A DNA stretch of 64,000 nt from Papilionanthe hookeriana x Papilionanthe teres (lineage: Eukaryota; Streptophyta; Magnoliopsida; Asparagales; Orchidaceae). The stretch spans positions 109,717,943-109,781,942 of the forward strand of contig CM040429.1 in the NCBI GenBank assembly GCA_022702705.1, written 5' to 3'. The notes under the pieces were generated by a model. That model saw nothing but the letters and a program-made list of their open reading frames with translations. It had not been told where the DNA came from and did not search any database. Position 1 is the first letter of the stretch. Every line of letters starts with the position of its first letter. A program made the translations under genes and the position numbers. Shown here piece by piece: positions 1 through 11,969 of this stretch.

Positions 1-3000
1 TCTACGGTGTCTCCTCTCGAATCAGAACTACTGGCTCTTCTGGAGTTGCTTCAGAATCTGATAACTCTAATTCTATCGTGATTGGAGCTCCTCGAAATTC
101 ACAAATAGACTCGTTGCTTATTGAGCTTTCGTAGCCGTCTTCGTGAGCGTCTTCTCCTTCATCATGGTCATCGAGGTTCAGTATGATTTGAGAATCGTTT
201 ATCGTATTGGAATTGAGATCCGGATTAGGTTGGTTGTCGTTAGTTACTTAATCGTTAGAAACAGTCAAAACATAGCCAACACCAAAACTCTTATCATTAT
301 AAGATCTCTCTGGGGCGAGCAAATAATCATACAGAGTCAGAGGTCCGAGGGATTTCTTCCTCAAATCAGAAACAACCATCCTAGGATAAGCAGCCCCTAG
401 TCTACCCTTCGGAGCCTCGGCTTTCTTTTCTTCTACGATCTTCTCCTCCTTCTGGGGCGGTTCTTTAGTCGCAAGCGACAGTGCCGACTCGGCAGGTTTC
501 GAACTTTGAGTTGAAGCGCGCACCGAAGCGGTTTGGATGTGATCCAAAATTTTCTTCGAGGACTTTGTCCAGACAGTACTCCATCCATCATCGGTCGTGT
601 ACGGGTCTATCGGAACAATAGGATCCGTTGAAATAACATTGATGGAACCTCCTTTTTGGGGTTCCTTCATGTATTCTTTCGGGATTGTTATGTTCCCCCT
701 TCGGAGATTATCTTCGAGCCAATTCTTAAAGGTGAAGCAGTCTTTGATCTTATGTCCGAGCATCCTATGGTAGGGATAGTAGTTCGGATGATCCTTCTTG
801 TTAACTTCTTCTGGCCTCCTGGGGTCTGGCAACAGAAAATCGGGTGTCTTCATCAAACTGCGAAACATTTTAGCCACTGCTTCAGTTTTGAAAGGATATT
901 CCTTGTTCAGAAGTTCCTTCAGGGGACGTGACGAACGAGGCAGTGGTTGATCATGCTGCCATGGCTGATAGCTCGGTCGAGGCTGTTGATAGCCCTGCTG
1001 AGGTTGCTGATAAATCTGTTGTGGTTGTTGGTAAGTCCGTTGCGGTGGTTGATAACTAGGCTGTGGCTGCTCTGCCCATATTTGCATTGGTTGCTTTCCC
1101 TTATCGACTGCCTCGACATTCCTGGATTTCTTTTCAAATGCTTTCAAGGGCTTCTATTTATCAGTCTTATCCATGAAACTTAACTGCTTTGCCTCCTCTT
1201 GCAAGTTCCTGGCCTTGCTAAGTAACTTTTCGAAAGTCTTTATTGTAAATCCTTTAAGAAGAAGCGCTATCGGGCCGTGAATACTCTTAAGCAGGATACC
1301 GACTGCATGCTGTTCCTGAAGCTATGGTTCACACTTCATGCTTAAATTCTTCCATCAAAGTATGTAGTCCACTAAAGTTTCGTTCGGTTTCTGTTGCTCC
1401 ACCACTAGATCACCGATAGTGATGTGGTGCTGAGCCCCAGCAAATCGTTTAACGAAGAGGTTTTCCAATTCTAAAAAAGTCTTGACTGATCCATTCAGAA
1501 GTTCTACATACCAATTAAAGGCAATCCCTGACAAACTGCTGACGAACTGACGGAAGAGTAAAGCATCACTTCCACCGACATTGCAACAACTAGCACGAAA
1601 ATGTGCGACATGCTGTCGAAGGTTTCCTGTACCATCAAAAGTCTTGAACAGAGGTGGTACGAAGTCCTTCGGGTATTGGACCGCATCAAATGCTTCAGGG
1701 TAAGGTCTACCCGTCGAATAGATGTCTCCGCTCTTGGGCGTGCTAAGGCTTCTCGCACCTGCTGTTCCACCATGTTCTTGATAACCTTCTCGGTAATCAT
1801 GCTTTGTGCAGAATCCTTCTTCGGATGTTCATCTCCGTTGATGGATGTGATCTCTTTCCCTCCATCTGCAATGTGAATGATCTCCGGGGGTGTTTCCTTC
1901 TGTGGTTGAAGCTGACTCTGGAGAGTGGCTAAAGCGGCAGCCATCTCTTCCATCCTCTTTGCCATCTAAGAAATCGTATCATCTTTCTCTTGAAGACGTG
2001 CTCTCATTACTTCTAGTTCATCTCTTTCTGAGGCTGACGGAACTCCTTGCAGAGCTGACGACACTCGGGACTCGTCCATATTGATCTCGGCATACTCGTC
2101 ATCCATGAATTCTGATGAATCTACTTCATTTTCTAATTTTTCTCCTCCTTCTTTTGCCAACCGTTGGATGTCCGTCCTTTGCTTTCCTATGGCGTCCTCT
2201 AGTGGCCTCTTCCAGATGGTCTCGCGGTTATCACGTGATGATTGTTGAATTTCTTTATCAGGAGTTTCTTTTAATGCAGTGGCACTTTCTTCTGATTCAG
2301 GCTCTCTGACGAGGCTTTTCTTCTCGGGATGTTGTGTTGGTATCGGCTTAGCGATAATAGGTCGCCACACCATCCTTCTTGCAGCAGAAGGCCTAGGACC
2401 GGATCGGTACATGCGGCTATATCGTTGGTAGGTGGTGTCCTCCCTAATATGGTGACCCGATACAACAACAGGCGAACTAGCTCACATCTTTTTCCTTGGT
2501 TTCTCTACAGCAGTGACAGGCTCTACTCGCGATCCGAGGTGAGATTTAGCTAGTATTCGCCCCATTCATCTTAGAATTTCTGACATGGGGCATCTCTCTT
2601 TCTTAGCCAATTTCTCTACCATGGCCTGCAGCCGGGTGAATGGCGTAGTCCTGACCATTTTCTTTTACAGTCATTATAGTATGCAGGTCGGGGTAATGCA
2701 GCGGCGATCCTCCGAACATCTTCTTCATCCGATGCAGCAGAGAGAGGGTGAAACCTACTTCCCTCCAAGAGAGGTGAATACTCGGGTAATTCTTCCTCTT
2801 TCTCAGAAATCTTTTCCATAAAGGCAACTTCAGCAGCCTTAGCCTTCTCGGTCTCGACGATCTTTACGCTCTATTTCTCCTTTGAGTCCGAGTTAAGGGT
2901 GCGACTCTTGAGCTCGGACCATATCTCGAAGACGGAAGGTATTGTAGCAAAATCTGTACCCTCCACGGTGAAAGGCTCATCACGGACTTGAATTTCCTTC

Positions 3001-3335
3001 CCTTTCAGTTTGGCAGGAGCCGGGGTAGGTGCAGAGATGACTAGACCGGTAGGGGTAGAGACAACAGTCCTCCTGTGAACAATAGTACTTCTTTCAGCTG
3101 GAACCCTTTGCAGGGAAGGGAACTCTTGAGTCGATTTCAAGTTGAACTCAATTATGGGTTCCTCAGTTTCTGATACTTTGTTCATTAGGGTGAACAGAGT
3201 AACATATGTAAACTTAACATCCGTATTATCGAATCCTTATCCAAAGCGAATGATCCCATTGTCAGGCAGTTCATCCTTGTAGACAGCTAAGTCCAGTTCG
3301 TTGGTGAAGGAGAAAATTAACTTTGGTGAAGACAT
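1..3335 (-). pseudogene. gag: T-A gag (N-terminal domain, capsid, Q/Y-rich linker, zinc knuckle), broken
   Basis: The start codon at 3333-3335 opens with MSSPKLIFSF, matching the starts of T-P and T-B gag. In order: an N-terminal domain (3335-2871), a basic/acidic linker (2412-1966), a predicted helical stretch EEMAAALATLQSQ (about 1950), the capsid-like Retrotrans_gag region (about 1500-1150), a Y/Q/P-rich repeat tract (about 1090-950) and a zinc-knuckle-like motif near 760, then an acidic linker to base 1. The reading frame is interrupted by stops (for example in FG*GF near 3235 and before MAKRMEEM at 1966) and by frameshifts. The knuckle reads YPYHRMLGHKIKDC, so the first metal-binding Cys seen in T-B is Tyr here. 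Gag would package the element RNA; this copy cannot make a full protein. Confidence 0.88.
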
Positions 3336-3856
3336 TTCCTACAGGGTAGATTCCAAACGTCAGTCCCAAATTATGCTTCCTTTTGTCGCAATACTTAGGA
3401 CGAAAAAGAAAGAATACGAACACATTTTCCTTTATCTTAGTGTATTTGTGTTATTTAAAAGTGTTTGCTTATTAGAAGGTTGTTTGTTAGAGAATTTGTT
3501 TGTTAGGAACAAAATGATTAAAGGAGGTAGGTTATAGAGAAGGTAAAGGATCTGATTCAGAATTGGAAAGAAAGAGAAAGTCTCGTAAGACTTCTCAAAT
3601 CAAAAGATCGCTCCTAGGCTAACACTTATTGGGGGTCCACCCCCCCTCAGAAAGAGGCAAAAGGATTTCGGAACCTCTCTGTTTAGGGATGCCTAAACAG
3701 TGGCTCCAAAATCCAAAAGGAGTTGACTATACCCGTTCAAGACAGAAATGAACGTGGTATGCCAACGGAAAGAATGGTAGTTTGGTCCAAAAGGGGTATG
3801 GACTCACTACCGATTAATGAAAGCAAAATCATCTGATCAAAATGAAGAGAGGAACT
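3336..3856 (-). other. T-A 5' untranslated leader with conserved hairpin
   Basis: There is no coding potential between primer site and gag start. At 3679-3700 there is a perfect 8-bp inverted repeat CTGTTTAG / CTAAACAG with a 6-base loop. The same hairpin stands at the same place in the leaders of T-P (19419-19440) and T-B (39187-39208), with different loop sequences. A retroviral-type leader holds packaging and dimerisation signals; assigning this hairpin that role is inference. Just before the gag ATG the sequence reads CTGTAGGAAATG, resembling a 3' splice site. Confidence 0.65.
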
Positions 3857-3876
3857 AGTCCTCAGCGGAGTCGCCA
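3857..3876 (-). promoter_or_regulatory. T-A primer-binding site
   Basis: On the minus strand it reads TGGCGACTCCGCTGAGGACT, five bases inside the LTR end. From memory this resembles the Arg-tRNA-complementary site of Ogre/Tat elements; the tRNA identity was not checked. Confidence 0.75.
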
Positions 3877-3881
3877 GAAGT

Positions 3882-6800
3882 TGTCGGCATATTTTTATTT
3901 TATGTGTTTTGAAAAGGGGTCACCTACAGAAATTGTCGGTGAATTTTAGGTTTTAAATTTAATTTAAATATATATATAATTTAGAAAGTAGCATTTTATT
4001 TTAAAAATAGTTTTAAGTTTAAAAATTTTAAGATATGAAATCAAACCGATCTCACATCCCAAATAGTTTATATAAATGAGCACCGCACCACAAATCGTGT
4101 ATCTATCCCGAAGAATAGACACACCACTTGATGATGAGGCTCGATTAAATAAACTAGAAGATTTGTGACATCTGTTTGGTCTTTGAGCCAATTTTATAAG
4201 CCGATAAGTTCCCTATTTAATATAAAGGAATTAAACGGGGTTTATATTACACAGGTTCTTAAAGTTCCTATATAGGGCAAGCCACTATAGTTAATTACAT
4301 CTTAAATGTCTAAAGACACTTAAGAAAACTCTCGATAATGATCGGTGGTTTTGCTCTCGAGAATTTTCAAAGTTTAAAGTTTTCAAAGGATTGAATTTGG
4401 AGATTTCAATAGGGAATGGATCAAATTTGGAATAGTTTATTATAAGAATCCAATGGAAGAGAAGTAGAGGACGTCATGGACCCGAAGTGAACTTCAGTGA
4501 CTTCCCAACTATCCTATGATTTGGCTTCAATTTGAGAATATTATTTAATGTTTCAATCCTGCTAATTTTAATTAATTAGGACTTATATTTATATGACATA
4601 TTCATACAAATAGCCTCGAAGATATGAGGGCTTATGTTGTACCGAACGACTACCTCGGAATCCTAAGACTGGTTAGGGCTTAATTTACATAACATGATTA
4701 TGCAAATGCCTAACGAAGACTTGAGGATTTATGTTGCACTAAGTAAACTACCTCGAAATCCTATGGCTTGGTTATTTAAACTAAGAAAGGTTTTGTTGAT
4801 GTAGATTCCAGTTTTGCTGACGACGATGGCGGTGTTGCCCACTATGCTCCAAGTTCCTTATTGTTGCAGAGGTTTAGTTTTAGAAAGTGAAAATCAGGAG
4901 ATGAGAGAAGTGTTTTGGTTTTAAAAAGTCTTAAAGTCCAAATATTTTTAATTTTTTAATTAAAACAAATCTTAAAGTTGGTTAAACAGAACCGATTAAG
5001 ATCCCACGATTCCGTCATCCCGACACCGTTATTTTCATCGGATTCACTTAGTCCAAATGAATTTACTAAACTCAACTGGAAGAGTTCCACACTTTCATTT
5101 AGGCCGTGGGAAATCCTGTTAGCAACACGTGGGTTACATCATCTGAGGTATTCCCGATCATCCAACGAGACGTTTTAATTTAGTTGTAGTTGTAGTTTTG
5201 TTGTTCTGTGTGTGATTAAATTTTGAGTTGTTTTATATTTTAAAATGTTGTGGCGGTGAATTTTATCTTCTTGTGACTTTTAATTTAGTTTTGGGTTTCA
5301 GTTTTGTGGCTATCCTAAAGGTTTCAGTTTTCATGCAGGGTGACATTCTTGTTTAACATGCAAGGGAAGTAAAGTACGATGCGGAGTAAATAAATTGCAA
5401 TGAAATAAAAGCGTACTTAGTAAGCATTCCTATTTTTTTTCTCCTGCACTTAAAACACAGGTTAAAGCATTCATATAATTGCAAGAAAACACATAGGTAA
5501 AGCTAAGGGAAGATTTTAGTTGTCTACTAAAATCCTAATCCTATAGCTAGTCAATTCCTATGACGTCTAGGTTCTTGTGTTTTGTTAAGGATGATTTTCT
5601 TCATCGAAGAACAATGAAGTCTCTATATTCTTTTAAAACATCCCATCAAGTTAGAGAAGTGCTCGGAATTGAATTCTGAACATCTTCTTAAACATTGTAA
5701 AGATTATTTTAAGTTCAGTTAGTTTCATTGTGGTGATGAATCAATCACCCAGGTTACTTTAATGTTCTAATTTTATTTAACTCTTGCTCAGTGAACTAGG
5801 ATGCTTGATTATCCAATGAGAGAAGTGACATTTCACTTAATGCTTCATTTAAGAGTTATGATAATGAAAGCCTTTAGGGGCAAATTAATTTATTTAAGAT
5901 TTTTAACAATTCTTAATTAGGAAATTGATGATTTTGAAATAATTTGGTTTAGTTATACAATTTTAATTAATAATTTTAAGTTTGGAATAGTGTTCAAGTT
6001 GTTTCAATTCAATTAAATCTTTATATTTTAATGATCTTAATAATTCAAATTAGTTTTAATATTTTAAATTTTTTTAAGGTTTGTTTTCGAATGATAAATT
6101 GATTTTACTGTTCTTAATTTAATTTAATTAAGTTATTAAATCACTTAATATTTTAAAGTTTAATTTAATTATTTAATTATTAATTCCAATTATCATCTTT
6201 AGTTTAATTAAGTGTTAAATATTATCAAAGTGATTTATTTAGGGATCTTAAATTAAAGAATTTGTATCTTCCTAAGTCACATCCCCAACTTTAATAATCC
6301 AAATTTTGATTATTCTTCTAAAATTTTAATTATTTAATTAATTAAAGTTTACTTTAAATATTTTCAAGATGATTAATAGGTTTCTACCCCTTTATTACTT
6401 AAGTTTCAATCACCCAATGGAAAATTAAGATCAAATATTCCCTTTGATTAGACCTAAATATTAATTAGGGTTAAAGTCTTTAATTACCTTTATGCCCCTT
6501 TAGGCTTATTTATTTCATAACTCATCAAATTAAGCTCAAATGAATTTAAAAATTTTTATGTCACTTCACTCATATGTCAATTAAGACACTAGAGGAGAAA
6601 ATGTGATTTTTCTGAATTTAATTTAATTTATATATTTATTTTTGTGAGAAAATGAGGGTTTTCAATGAAAATTCAACAACATGACCAAGGTGAAGTTTCT
6701 ATCCTTAGGAAATATGTGGGATGTCCTACTGACCAGAGGACCACCTAGACCAATTTTGGTGATTTTTTGAATTATATTTTATTTATTATAATTATTTTGA

Positions 6801-9800
6801 TTTTTATGGTATTAATTAATTATAAAATAAAATTAAAGTTGAAAAATGAATTTTATATTTTTCATAAATCTCTCTGACCTTAAAGAGTTCAGAGAAGCCA
6901 ATTTTATATTTTTATGATTTTTCTTTGATTTACTAGAATTAATTTAGTGAAAATGTGGGGAAATTCATTTTTTAATATTAAAAATTATCCTAAGCCTTTA
7001 AAATTCAATTTCTTAACCTATAGACTTGAGAAAAATATTTGGTTTATTCCTAAGTGATTAGGAGGCAAAATGGGACTTTTTTATGATTTTTAATATTTTT
7101 GTGATTTTTATTATATTTTAAGTATTAAAATATTAAAAATATGATTAAAAATGAAAATTTTTAAAAAATTTCAATTTTAATTTTCTTAGACTCCTCTGAT
7201 ATCAGAGAGCCCACAAACCATTTTGGTGAAATTTTGAAGTGTATTTTAGGTTTTATGAATTTTTAATTTTAAAAAAAGTCATACAACTTAAATAATTCAT
7301 TTAATGGGTTAAATTATTTTTAATTGACTTCAAATTTTTATGTGAGGTTCTCTGCATCCTAAGTGACAGGGGAGAATTGTTTTCAAGTGATTTTGGTGTG
7401 CGATTAATCCTAATTAATTAAAATTCAGTTTTGGGTGTTTAGACCAATTAGGATTATTCTTAAGGAATTAAACCAAACAAAAATTTTCCTAGGGTCCTCT
7501 GATCATAAGATACCTCCCCAAATTTTCCTAGAATTATCTAAGCAACATGCTATTTACTGGAATTAAAATGGAAAAACAAACACATAAATTTGAAAAATCA
7601 ATATCTTTCCACAGAGATGGCCTCTGGCCTTGGAAAATTCAGGGAATGTTCCCAAGAACAGAGGCTACAAAAGCCCTGTGGTCTCATGCCATGGTGAATT
7701 GTGTGCATGCATGGAGAATTAAAATACTGAAATTGGTAGATAATTAATTAAAAATAAAATACTTATCAAAATAACTTAATTACTTTTCCACATTTTTCTC
7801 CTCTGTTCACTGAGCGAGTGGGTATTTTTATTTTGTTTTTTTGATTTTTCTACACAAATATATGAATTTTTGATGTTCTAGGTAATTAAATAAATCAAAA
7901 ATACCCTATTTATCTACTTAAACACGTCGGCGCCATGTCATCCTACGGCGGATCAAAAGCCTACGTGGCGCGCTCCCATTTGACGCTGCCATCTGAATGG
8001 GATGCCACGCGGCCCGCGGTCTCATCCCATCTCCTCGTCCAGCTTGATCTGGACCATCCATCCGATACACGCGCGATTCGTTGGCTGCTGGTCATCGTCT
8101 CGGACTGGTGTGTCCTGAAAGCCGTCCACACTAAAACCCTAAGATTTCCCTCATTTCTCCACCAAATTTCATGTTCTTATACTCAATGGATTCGTCTCAA
8201 CAAGACACACACATTTATACGGTTAACATGCTATGAAATTGAGCCAAACAAAATGGAGAACTCACAGAAGCTCGGGAAGAAGAAGAGGTCCATACCTTTG
8301 CTCTGAGAAGTGAAGCTTCAATCAGAGAGTTGTTGCACCTTCGATTGAACCCAACGAAGCTCCAGATGAAGTCTCTGGCTCTAGTGAATTGCCTAGACTT
8401 GATTTCCACCAAGCCCGATTACAAAGCTTGGCCGATAGAAGAAATGGCTGGCCTGGAGAGGGGGCTTTTGCTAGGGAACTTCTTCTCTTGGTCTGGTGAA
8501 GGTGTAGAGTCAATCAATTTAAGGATTGGCTCACTGTGGTGAAGTGTCCTGGTTTTAGTCTTGAAATTGAACTCAGAAATTGAGCTCGGCCAGAGGGAAT
8601 TAGGGCTGGATTTCAGTGGTGATCAAGTGCTCTAAGTATGGAGAAGAGTGTGGAGCAATATTGGCAGAGTTTTGGTAAGGTTTTGTTCAACACCTCCTTT
8701 GGCCGAGAGGGGGTGGAGTTTAAATAAAGTTGGATGGAGGGCTTCCCAGGGGCAATTAAGGGTTGGGATTTGCTGCCTAGGTCAAGGGAAGAACAGCCAT
8801 GGTGTCCACTGGCCATGAGACAACTCAGTAAGTGAGTTTTTAATTTTTTGGTTCACATGGAGCTCTCGGCCATGGGGTTTTCCGGCGGCTGTGGTGGCTG
8901 GCCGGCCAGGGTTAGGTCACCATCTTGACCAGTGGGGTCAGGGCTGGGAATTGGTGAACTCAATTGGCTTTGGACATGAGTAAAGTGGTTTGATTTAAAT
9001 GGTATGGGGAAAGGGCTATTTTAGGCTTGGTTTGGTCAACTCATGCAAATGGGTTGGGTGCACCCTCCCATGACCTGGTTTTGGGCTTAGGGAATCATTT
9101 GGGTCAGCTGAATTGGAGTAGTGAAGTCTCCATCCATGGTGAGATGGCTAAGCTTGGTTTAGAGTGTAGCATAAATGAGGTTAAAAAGGTTTAATGAAAG
9201 GTTAAGAAAGAACCCCCTCCTCTTGCCATTAATGGCTTGGTGAAGTGGAAAGTGGCTTCCATGGCTTGTATGTGGCTTATGCATGGCTTCATGGCTCCAT
9301 TTGGCTTAGGGAAAAGTTAGCTCATTTGCATGAGAAAGGATGTTGGCATTTTTGATAACTTTAGGGGAGATTGGCATGAGGCTTAATTTAAGATAATTTG
9401 ATGATGAGTTTGAAACTTAGGGAATGATTTAAATTAAAGGGATGATGAGAGGAAATCTCATGTGGGCTTTGGAATGGATTTTGGGCTTTTTGAAATCATT
9501 TTGGATGGGCTTTTAAATATTTTAAGAGAATGGGCTTTTAGGTTTTAAAACAAGTTAGTGGATAAAAGTTTTGTAAAAGATTGGGCCCAATAATTATTGA
9601 ATTCTATTTGGGAATGTTTCATGAATGGTTTGGAGCAAATTTGGGGTAATTTGGGCTTGAATTAGATTTAATTTGGGTCTCTTTGGTAATGGGGCTAAAG
9701 TGGATCAAATTGAGCTAACTTGGGTTAAGGTTGGGCCAATGTTGGGTTTGATGTAAAATTAATGTTGAAAAATGTTTATGGGGGTGTGACAAAGAGTTTT

Positions 9801-11103
9801 CAACTTTGGTTGGGCTTTGATTTTGGGATTTGAGCTCATTTGGGTTCATGATTGATTTAGGCCAAATTGGGGATTTTTGGTTTGTGTTAGGTTTGGATAG
9901 AGTTTGGGTTCAAATTGTGGGCAAATAAAGTTAGTTTTTTGTTTTTGGGGATGTTAGGAAGGTTTAGGAAAAGATTCGGGGTTAATTGGAGTTGAGTTGG
10001 GTTGGTTTGGGCTAAGTTTAAGTCATGGGCCAAAATTGGGCTTTAAGCTTCAAATTGAAATTGGATCCACATGTTGATGAAATTGGGTTTGGATTTGATC
10101 TAAATTGGTATTGGGGATATTAAATTGAAGCTTAGGATTGAATTGGATCAAAATTGAGGTCAATTGGAGTGGTTTGGTTGGACATTGGGCTCTCTTAGGT
10201 TAAAAATAGGTCAAATTGGGGGTTTTGGTAAAAGTGGACTAAATTGACAAAATTGGCTTATAGTGTAGTTGAACAAAATAAAATTAGTAATATTTGGGAT
10301 TTTCTGGATTTTTTTGGGAATTTTCTGAATTTTTGGAATTTTTGGGTTAAAATGGTATTTTGGGTATTTCGAGGTTATTGGGGGGGGGGGTATTTTGAAA
10401 ATTTTGGTATATTTGACCAAGGATGATGAATTTTAGTGGTGGTAAATGTTTAGGACTAATTTTGAGGAATTTTGGGTAATTTAGGCAATTTTGCAAATGT
10501 TGGGCAATTTCAAGGGCATTTGGTAGGTTTGGTGGGTTTAGGGTCCCGGGGGTCAAAAATTGAAATTTTGGAAAATGAAAGTTGATCAAGTGTGAGTGAA
10601 ATGAAATCATTTTGGTTGAGCCATGAAGCCATATTAAGCTCACATGAGCCATGAGAGGACTCATTTTAGGCATTCACTATGTTGTTCCTAACCCTCTTAG
10701 CAAGGGGCTTAGGGGTTAAGGTCCATCCATATGAATTACCAACATGAGTCAGGGAATTAAATTGGGTATAGATGTGGTTTTAGGGTTTTGGAATGTATGT
10801 GAGAGAGTGGTGTGTGTGCAAGTCAACCCTCACCAGACCAGACCATCCAGGATAGTCCTAAGGCCAAAGAGTCCTATAGGAAACTCATCCTTTAAACCTC
10901 CACATATTGATTTTAACCCTCCAAGTGGTTTAGGGGTTTACAATCAAACTTGTGGGGGTTGAAGGGAGTCAAGAAGTGGTTTGAATTTCTAAGTGGTGGT
11001 GGGTTCCATTTCTAGTCCTCTAGGATAGTCAAAGGGAAAACATGTGGCTAGATCCTAAGTACTAAGGAGAGAAGAAAAGACCTCACCAAAAATGAGGTCA
11101 ACA
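3882..11103 (-). repeat. T-A 5' LTR, 7222 bp
   Basis: A very long LTR bounded by TGTTGACC (at 11103, minus strand) and TGCCGACA (at 3882). Homologous sequence occurs in the three other Tat LTRs of this window. Inside are a terminal hairpin (11079-11099), a roughly 1.7-kb G/T-rich block on the plus strand (about 9000-10700) with an 11-G run at 10380-10390, a series of CTCTGA/TCAGAG hairpins (about 6729-7664), a GC-richer antisense island (7920-8310), AT-rich filler (5900-7500), and a TATA-like TTTATATAAACTA (minus) at 4064-4076. No element protein is encoded. No 3' partner is in the window, so LTR divergence cannot be measured. Confidence 0.9.
7935..8306 (+). other. Antisense ORF in T-A LTR (123 codons), conserved in sister LTRs
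   Basis: A plus-strand frame opposite to element transcription, in the GC-richer island of the LTR. The frame has the same length in the T-P LTR (14724-15095) and the last 90 or so codons stay open, without indels, in T-S and T-B. Shared blocks include VHT-TL, SCSY, and CYEI. No known domain is recognised. It may be non-coding sequence from a captured promoter or leader rather than a gene. Confidence 0.35.
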
Positions 11104-11969
11104 AGCATTTTAGAACTTTAGATAGATGTTCTAAACATGATTTAAAAGAAATTCCAAACACTGAAAAGTCATCCATAAAAACTTCAATCCCTTTTTCAAT
11201 TAAATCACAAAAAATAGCCATCATACATCTCTGAAATGTAGCAGGGGCATTACATAAACTAAAGGGCATTCTTCTAAAAGCAAACATACCATAAGGACTG
11301 GTAAACGTAGTTTTCTCTTGATCCTCAAGAGAAATTTGAATTTCGTGGTAACCAGTATATCCATCCAGATAACAAAAGTATTTATGCCCAGCCAGTCTAT
11401 CCAACATTTGATCTATAAAAGGGAGTGGAAAATGATTTTTTCTTGTGGCAAGGTTTAATTTTCTTTAATCAATGCATATTCGCCAATGTGTAACTTGTCT
11501 TGTTGGTATCATTTCATTCTTTTCATTAACAGTCACAGTTACTCCTCCTTTCTTAGGAACACAGTGAATAGGACTAACCCATGCCTTATACGAAATAGGG
11601 TAGATAATTCCGAGCATCTAACCGCTTTAAAATTTCTTTCTTAACAACGTCATTCATGATAGGATTTAATCTCCTTTGGGGATCGGCCCGCCGGTTTGCA
11701 ATTATTTTCCATAAGAATTCAGTGCATACAAATTGAAGGACTGATTCCTTTAATATCGACAATTGTCCATCCAAAGGCTTTCTTGTGCTTCTTGACATTT
11801 CGAGCAAACTCTCTTCTTCTTTTTCATTTAATTGAGAGAAAATTATAACTGGCAAGGTTGAGGATTCACCTAGAAAAACATACTTCAAATGATTAGAAAG
11901 CATTTTTAGCTCAAGTTGAGGAGGTTTTTCAATTGATGGACCATAAGATTCATCTTTTTCAGTCATATC
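11104..11969 (-). pseudogene. pol: Ath-D: Athila-type reverse transcriptase remnant
   Basis: A minus-strand fragment of an older element. It starts in the protease-RT linker (LELKMLSNHLKYVFLG, near 11910) and runs through RT fingers and palm to beyond FMDDFSVFG (about 11160), where it is cut by the T-A LTR at 11103; its 5' side is cut by the T-P LTR at 11970. The palm includes YLDGYTGYHEI and FRRMPFSLCNAPATFQRCM, typical of Athila, with the catalytic DD pair intact but frameshifts between 11407 and 11586. It is related to, but clearly different from, the RT of Ath-C. It shows that both neighbours jumped into one older retrotransposon. Confidence 0.88.

Larger units (their letters stand above)
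1..11103 (-). mobile_element. T-A: Tat/Ogre-type LTR retrotransposon, 5' part only
   Basis: A minus-strand Ty3/gypsy element. In its own orientation it reads LTR (11103 to 3882), primer site, untranslated leader, then gag running off the left edge of the window. Lineage is inferred from near identity of layout and gag with T-B, whose pol carries the Tat-type second RNase H. The LTR starts TGTTGACC and ends TGCCGACA in element sense. It is inserted in an older Athila-type pol (11104-11969); the 5 bases next to its outer end are AGCAT, but the matching duplication lies outside the window. Confidence 0.9.

Noticed and set aside
656..931. Plus-strand ORFs opposite T-A gag (also 947-1183, 1601-1876)
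   Set aside because: They are the complement of gag codons; no family resemblance and the real frame is on the minus strand.
5900..7500. Matrix-attachment or centromere-type AT repeats
   Set aside because: AT-rich filler inside the LTR without a clear period apart from the hairpin modules listed.
10211..10673. ORFs rich in Pro, Lys, Ile and Asn in the skewed LTR block (also 12573-12875, 45916-46122)
   Set aside because: They arise from CCCAAA-type low-complexity DNA and differ in length and frame between LTR copies.
9000..10700. Telomere-like repeats (GGGTTT-rich)
   Set aside because: No regular TTTAGGG register; only base skew.
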